Shown one piece after another: positions 59,253-64,000 of a DNA stretch of 64,000 nucleotides (position 1 is its first letter; the number at the start of each line of letters is the position of its first letter). The stretch lies in contig JAGGNK010007448.1 in assembly GCA_017590115.1 (NCBI GenBank), positions 1,838,815 through 1,902,814 of the forward strand, written 5' to 3'. A model generated the notes under the pieces. It was not told the origin of the DNA. It saw nothing but the letters and a program-made list of their open reading frames with translations, and ran no database searches. The stretch is from Montifringilla adamsi (lineage: Eukaryota; Chordata; Aves; Passeriformes; Passeridae). A program made the translations under genes and the position numbers.

Positions 59253-62200
59253 TCAAAAAATAGATTTGAAAAACTTGACCTGAACTGGCCACCCAAAATA
59301 AGTGTGTGACTCTTGATTTAAAATTTATTTTCTTATTCTACAGAGCTTTCCTGTGGGGAACCATCACAATGAGCTCGTCAGTCTTAGCCTGGAGCTCCAC
59401 AGACTGTCCTTGTCTCTGTTCTCCAGAATACAGCAAGGCTGTAGTGTTGTGGTTCTGGGAGCCCAAGCAAATAGGATGGCTTAATGCTTTGGATATTAAA
59501 ACAAATCCCATGAATGTCACCCCAAATTCAAACCTGAGTTCAGAGGTCTCCAGACACGCCTGGGGCTCTCAGCATCCATCAGCTCATTGTCCCACCCACA
59601 CCTGCAGTAGTTAAATTCGATAGGAAGTGGTGTCATCTCCCTCTGTTTCCACATTTCCTTTTGTTTGATCCCTTCTTTTCACCAAGTTTCATGCATCTGC
59701 ATTAAAACCCCGTAAGGGAGCTCATGCCCTTGCCCCAGGGGCTTTGACTTGCAGCCCAGTTATCTCACAAAACATTTCTAAGGAACTTCTCAGAATTTAT
59801 TGCTCCTGTTGGTTGATTCCAACGGGTCTGACTCCTTTTATGAGTCTGGCCTGTGTCCTGGTGTCACAGATTCACCCACATGGCATCCACCCACTTTCAA
59901 ACTTGGCAATGGGCATAAAGAGCTCCTTAGTGATTGCATGGTCACTGTTCTGCATAAATATTTTCCCTCCCCTCCAAAAATATGTTGGTTAAGGGAATAT
60001 CAGAGAGAGGGAGAAAATACTGATGTGTTTGTTACCTACATTATGTGGTTTGGGGTTTTCTGGTTGCTTTTAAATAATGGAGGATTTTATTGAAGGGAGC
60101 TTGAGGTGCTCAGACTTCAGTGGAATTTAAATTTGACTCAGCTCTTATGGGCTGTCCAAACACATTCCTTGCTGGCCCAGCTTGTTCAGTTGAGGTGACT
60201 CAGTAAAGCAGCAGCTGAGCATGACTTCACATCAAGTTCTCCTGTACCTTGTTCCTCTGCTCCACACATTTGTGAAGGGCTGCTCCAGAAATTTCTGGCA
60301 GTTAATTCTCCAAACCTTGATTTTCTGCAAAAGTGGATACATTTGCCCACTATTATAAATTGCTTTATAAAGTCCTAATTATTGTTACAGTTCCTCTAAG
60401 CAAATCACCATGTATCTATCAGGTTCTTTTTTACCTGGTGATGTTTAGATGTTTTTTCAGTATTTGCTCTGCTTTTGATCAGGAAGAACTAGATGGCTTT
60501 TTCTGGTCTTCCCCCAGAATTCATTCAACAGTCTCCAAAACTCCTTCAGACTGTGGCATTGATTGGAATAAAATTTAGCAATTACAGTACTTGGGAAAGT
60601 GTGCACATTGTTGGTAGTCTGGGGGGTTTGTTTGCAGGATTCCTTGATAGCAGCAAGATTAGAACCTTGAGCTGGTGGTGCTGAGAGCTCTCAAGTCAAA
60701 GTACTGAAAAAAAATTTAATTTTTCAAGCTCGAGAGTGAGACCCTGTGGGAGTTCTGCTGGACATTTGCAGGGTTTGGGGTTTTTTTGGGTGCTTTTTCT
60801 TTACAGATTGCCCTCCAGGTGATTGGTCCTACTGTGGGCATGTTGAAGAGGACAGCAAGGCTGCTCTATCAGGAAAGTGTCCTTGCCAAGCTTGGAACCC
60901 CTTTGGAATATCTGGAATGTTGGAGTCCAAGGCCTGAAGCGTGAACCATCCACAATTATATCAGATTTAGTGCTGGCCATTGGCTCCAGTAACAACTCTG
61001 GGACTCTCCAGGGACAGGGAATGGTGAAGCTTTGTCCCTTGTGTGGAGGAAGGAGGGTTTTCTTGCTCCTGTCACCTCCTGTTTGTGCAGCTCCCGTGGC
61101 TTTTTCTATGCAGTGATCCTAACAGGAGCAGGAGAAGTTTGGAGCTCTGTTCCCTTGGCTGTGAAGGTGACCTTCTCAGATAGAGATTGTAACCCAGCCT
61201 CAGCCCAGGCCTGCTGGGAATGACCTCTGTGCTGAGCAGGCCTCGGGGAGGGCGTGTTTGAGGAGCCATAATTTTATTTGCTGTTCTCACATGTCCGTTT
61301 TTCGCCGTATCTGACGGATTTGTGAGAGGTGCTGAGCTCCTGACAGAGGCTCTGGAGGCTGGGGGCTCTGGCTCCCTTTGTAAATGAGCCTGTGGATAAC
61401 CCAGCTCTGACACTTTTGCCCTCCCTCCTGTTTCATGCCCTCGCAGAGAGGTTGTGTGTCGTTGCTTTAGGATTTACTGCCTTCCCTGGGGGGTGGGAGT
61501 GGGTCTGGGAGAAGAGTTATGGCTGCACAGAAGGTCTGGCTTCCCACTTCCCTACTGTGTCTCTTGTGGAAAAGTTGGGCTTAAAACTGCCAAAACATAT
61601 CTACAAGATGTTATCACTTTTGTTTTTTATGAAGCTTGTGTTGACTCTTCAGCCTGTGTTGGAGGCAGGTGTGTTTGGGCTGTGTGTCCTTTGGAGTGGT
61701 GTGGCAGGAGCAGGACAGGATTTCCCTCTTAGATTGCTCCTCCACTGGACCCACCATCCCTAGCCCAGGGTAAGGAAATCACTCTGGGTTTTGCTGTTTT
61801 TTTCTACCTGTCCCCGAGGAAACAATATAAATGCTATGCCTCGAGTGTGCATCCATTGAGGGAAAACAGGATTTTTAAATAGTAATGTACTCTGGTTTTC
61901 CCTTAGTGCAGCAAACCAATGGTTCATTAGTGAAATACATTAATAATTATCTTATGAACCCTTTGGTAGGTGAATCTGCTTTAATTCCTTTGTATCAGCA
62001 AGAGCTGCAGGTATGGATGTCTTCGTTACATAAAATAAAAAAAAGGGAAGAAAGCAATGCTTGCAAATTGGTCTTTGTTTCCAAGGAAACAAATTTGACA
62101 TGCTTGAGCTGTGCGAGATGCAAACACCGCTCGATTCAGCAGACATGCCTCGGGATTTTATGGTCTGAATATTATTTTTAAACTACCTCCAATTTCCAGG

Positions 62201-63810
62201 CAAGGGAGAGGATGGGAATAGAATTTGTTGGCAGGGTTTATCAATCTGTGCTTAATGAAGGCACTGGGCGGTATCTGGGATTGCCCAGTGTGGCGTGGAG
62301 GGAATTGATCTGGGCCCGGATGGAGGTCCTGGGAAGGGACAGCCTGGGGCCAAATGGCCTTTGGTGACATCCTTCAGCAGGAGGAGAGGTCTGAGCAGAG
62401 CTCAGCACACTGAAGTAGTGTGGTTTATCCTGGGTCACTTTACCAAATGTTTTTGCTCTAAAAATATTTCAGTAAAAAGCAGCTCGCCAGCGCTTGGCGT
62501 GCCAGGCTGCCTGGCGCTCCCGAGGGCCCAAAGAATTTGCTAAAAAGCTGTGGCTTGGTGTTGAGGACTGGGCTGAATTTATCAGAGAAGGGATGAGGGA
62601 GCAGCATCATGAGTTGTTTGTGTAGTGCATCTGGCACAGATGTGCTGGGCCTGACGAAAATCTTGGCTTGAGCTTGGCTTGTGGCGTTGTACAGAGCGGC
62701 TGTAGCATTGTTGCGATTCCCTTGGAAGTTTTGTTCGGGGAAAAAAGCTGGTTTGGTGTTCAGCTGCCACCCCGGTGTTTCCTGAAATGCTGTGTTGATA
62801 AAGTCACTTGTTTTATTTTTGAATTTTCCTCCAACTCCAGCTCTGCAGCAGATAGTGCTCGTGTTCCACGGGAAGCGAGCATCGCTCGGCAGAGCACACA
62901 CAATTCACGGATTTCAACATCCAGAGTTGGTTTTGGCCTGGGCCCAACAAGAGGAACAGGATATATATGTTCCAACTTTGTTGGGATTGAATAACCAATT
63001 TTTGCCCTGGCAAAGCTTTACTTTTACCAACTGTCTTTGCTTTCTGGAGTTGTTTAGTAAGCTGGGAGGGATCTGTAGGGGATATGCAAAGAATATGTGG
63101 GGAAATGCGAGTTTTTAAGGACTAGTCAAGCTCCGTGTGCATATCATTCAGAGCATGCAGGGCTTTATTCCCCAAGTGTGCTCCAACATTGTGTGTCTTT
63201 CATATTTTGTTGTTTGAAAACCTGGGAAGGATTTAAAAAAAATCCTCTATTAATTCTTCATTGAAACAATCCTACTGCATTGAGGGGACAAGGCAATGAT
63301 GGAGAAATTTCAGGGCTGATAAGTGAAAAACAAACCTCTCTTAAAATTCAGGTCCTTAGGAGAACGTAGCATGAAGTGTGTTACACTGCAGTCTCTTTCC
63401 TTCTCTTTCATCCTGCTGTTTAACTTCCTTGCAAGTGGAGTTAAAATAACCTTCAAGGAGTTCAGGGTAGGCTGGGGTAGGTTTAGCTTTAAGATGGCTG
63501 GGAAGCACTATTTGCATTGCCAGCTAAAAGCCTCGCTTGAAGCCTGTTGAGGGAAAAAATAATATTAATGGTATTTCATGAAAATATTGGAATTTGTGGA
63601 AGGCCCAGAGTGACAAATTGGCTGGTTTGAATGTCACTGGGAAATGCTCCTTTTGCACAAGGCTTGCCTGAGACAGGATTTTCCTTGCTTTTGTTCTAAA
63701 ACGAGATGCTTGCTGCCTAAAAATGCCTGCGATCCCTGCAGCGAGAGCTTTGCCTCCTTGACAAGAGGATGGGAAGAGGAAGGTTGGCCGGATTGGGATG
63801 AACCCTGCGC
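59253..63810. other. EHMT1 intron 1, unique sequence
   Basis: AT-rich intronic sequence without recognised exons, RNA genes or transposons. EHMT1 exon 2 is not present here, so the intron continues beyond the window. Confidence 0.5.
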
Positions 63811-63881
63811 CTTTTTTTTTTTCCCCTTTTTTTTCTTTTTTTTCTTTTTTTTTTTTTTTTTTTTTTTTATTAACATTTTTT

Positions 63882-63913
<32 letters not shown>

Positions 63914-63915
63914 TT
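63811..63915. repeat. T-rich low-complexity tract
   Basis: About 105 bases of T runs broken by a few C and one attaac. Such tracts are prone to sequencing and assembly error. The frames through it give only poly-Phe or poly-Lys. Confidence 0.95.
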
Positions 63916-64000
63916 GCTAATGACACTTCCTTATGCTTACATTTCATTAAAGCTCTGAAATGGCTGAAGATCAGCCCGTACTGAGCATGCTCCGGGGTGG
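63916..64000. other. EHMT1 intron 1, window end
   Basis: Unique sequence following the T tract; nothing recognised. Confidence 0.4.

Noticed and set aside
21903..64000. EHMT1 exon 2
   Set aside because: No frame encodes the expected acidic segment with the Val-Lys-Thr-Glu-Leu-Leu-Gly-like motif; the first intron is also very long in human, so it is expected to lie beyond the window.
1..64000. tRNA, rRNA, snoRNA or microRNA genes
   Set aside because: I looked for tRNA B-box-like strings and obvious hairpins; only the MITE-like palindrome at 26753 stood out. A covariance-model search would be decisive.

Overview
The window is vertebrate nuclear DNA, almost certainly from a bird and probably a songbird. 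It has spliced genes with GT-AG introns, CpG-island promoters and few interspersed repeats. Nearly all recognisable transposon sequence is CR1 LINE 3' ends, the typical avian pattern. It contains parts of two genes in tandem on the + strand, the same order as human 9q34.3 (ARRDC1 then EHMT1); from general knowledge this corresponds to chicken chromosome 17.

Layout. 1-10755 is non-coding sequence upstream of, or within an intron of, ARRDC1, with one 5'-truncated CR1 (about 5430-6280). 10756-13759 holds six exons of ARRDC1 (arrestin domain containing 1), covering everything from about residue 77 of the human protein to the stop; the first exons were not found. Its 3'UTR runs to a poly(A) signal at 15420, with a possible distal signal at 18189. 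15446-21500 is intergenic, with two CR1 ends, two short minisatellites and a broken GC-rich, CpG-rich stretch (about 18660-20480) that has no recognised gene. A strong CpG island starts near 21505 and contains EHMT1 exon 1, whose coding part is only seven codons (21882-21902). From 21903 to the end, about 42 kb, the window is EHMT1 intron 1. It holds repeated GC-rich elements, a 30-bp minisatellite, a small hairpin transposon-like element, microsatellites, five CR1 ends and a near-perfect 2.16-kb tandem duplication (50195-54320) that is more likely an assembly error than biology. No EHMT1 exon 2 is present.

Function. ARRDC1 is a plasma-membrane alpha-arrestin adaptor that recruits TSG101 through PSAP and NEDD4-family ubiquitin ligases through PPxY; all three motifs are intact here. 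EHMT1 (GLP) is the histone H3K9 mono/dimethyltransferase partner of G9a. The two are neighbours, but nothing in the sequence implies a joint pathway. I found no new gene system; the items most worth checking are the duplication, the intron-1 repeated elements, the minisatellite, the hairpin element and the orphan CpG islands.
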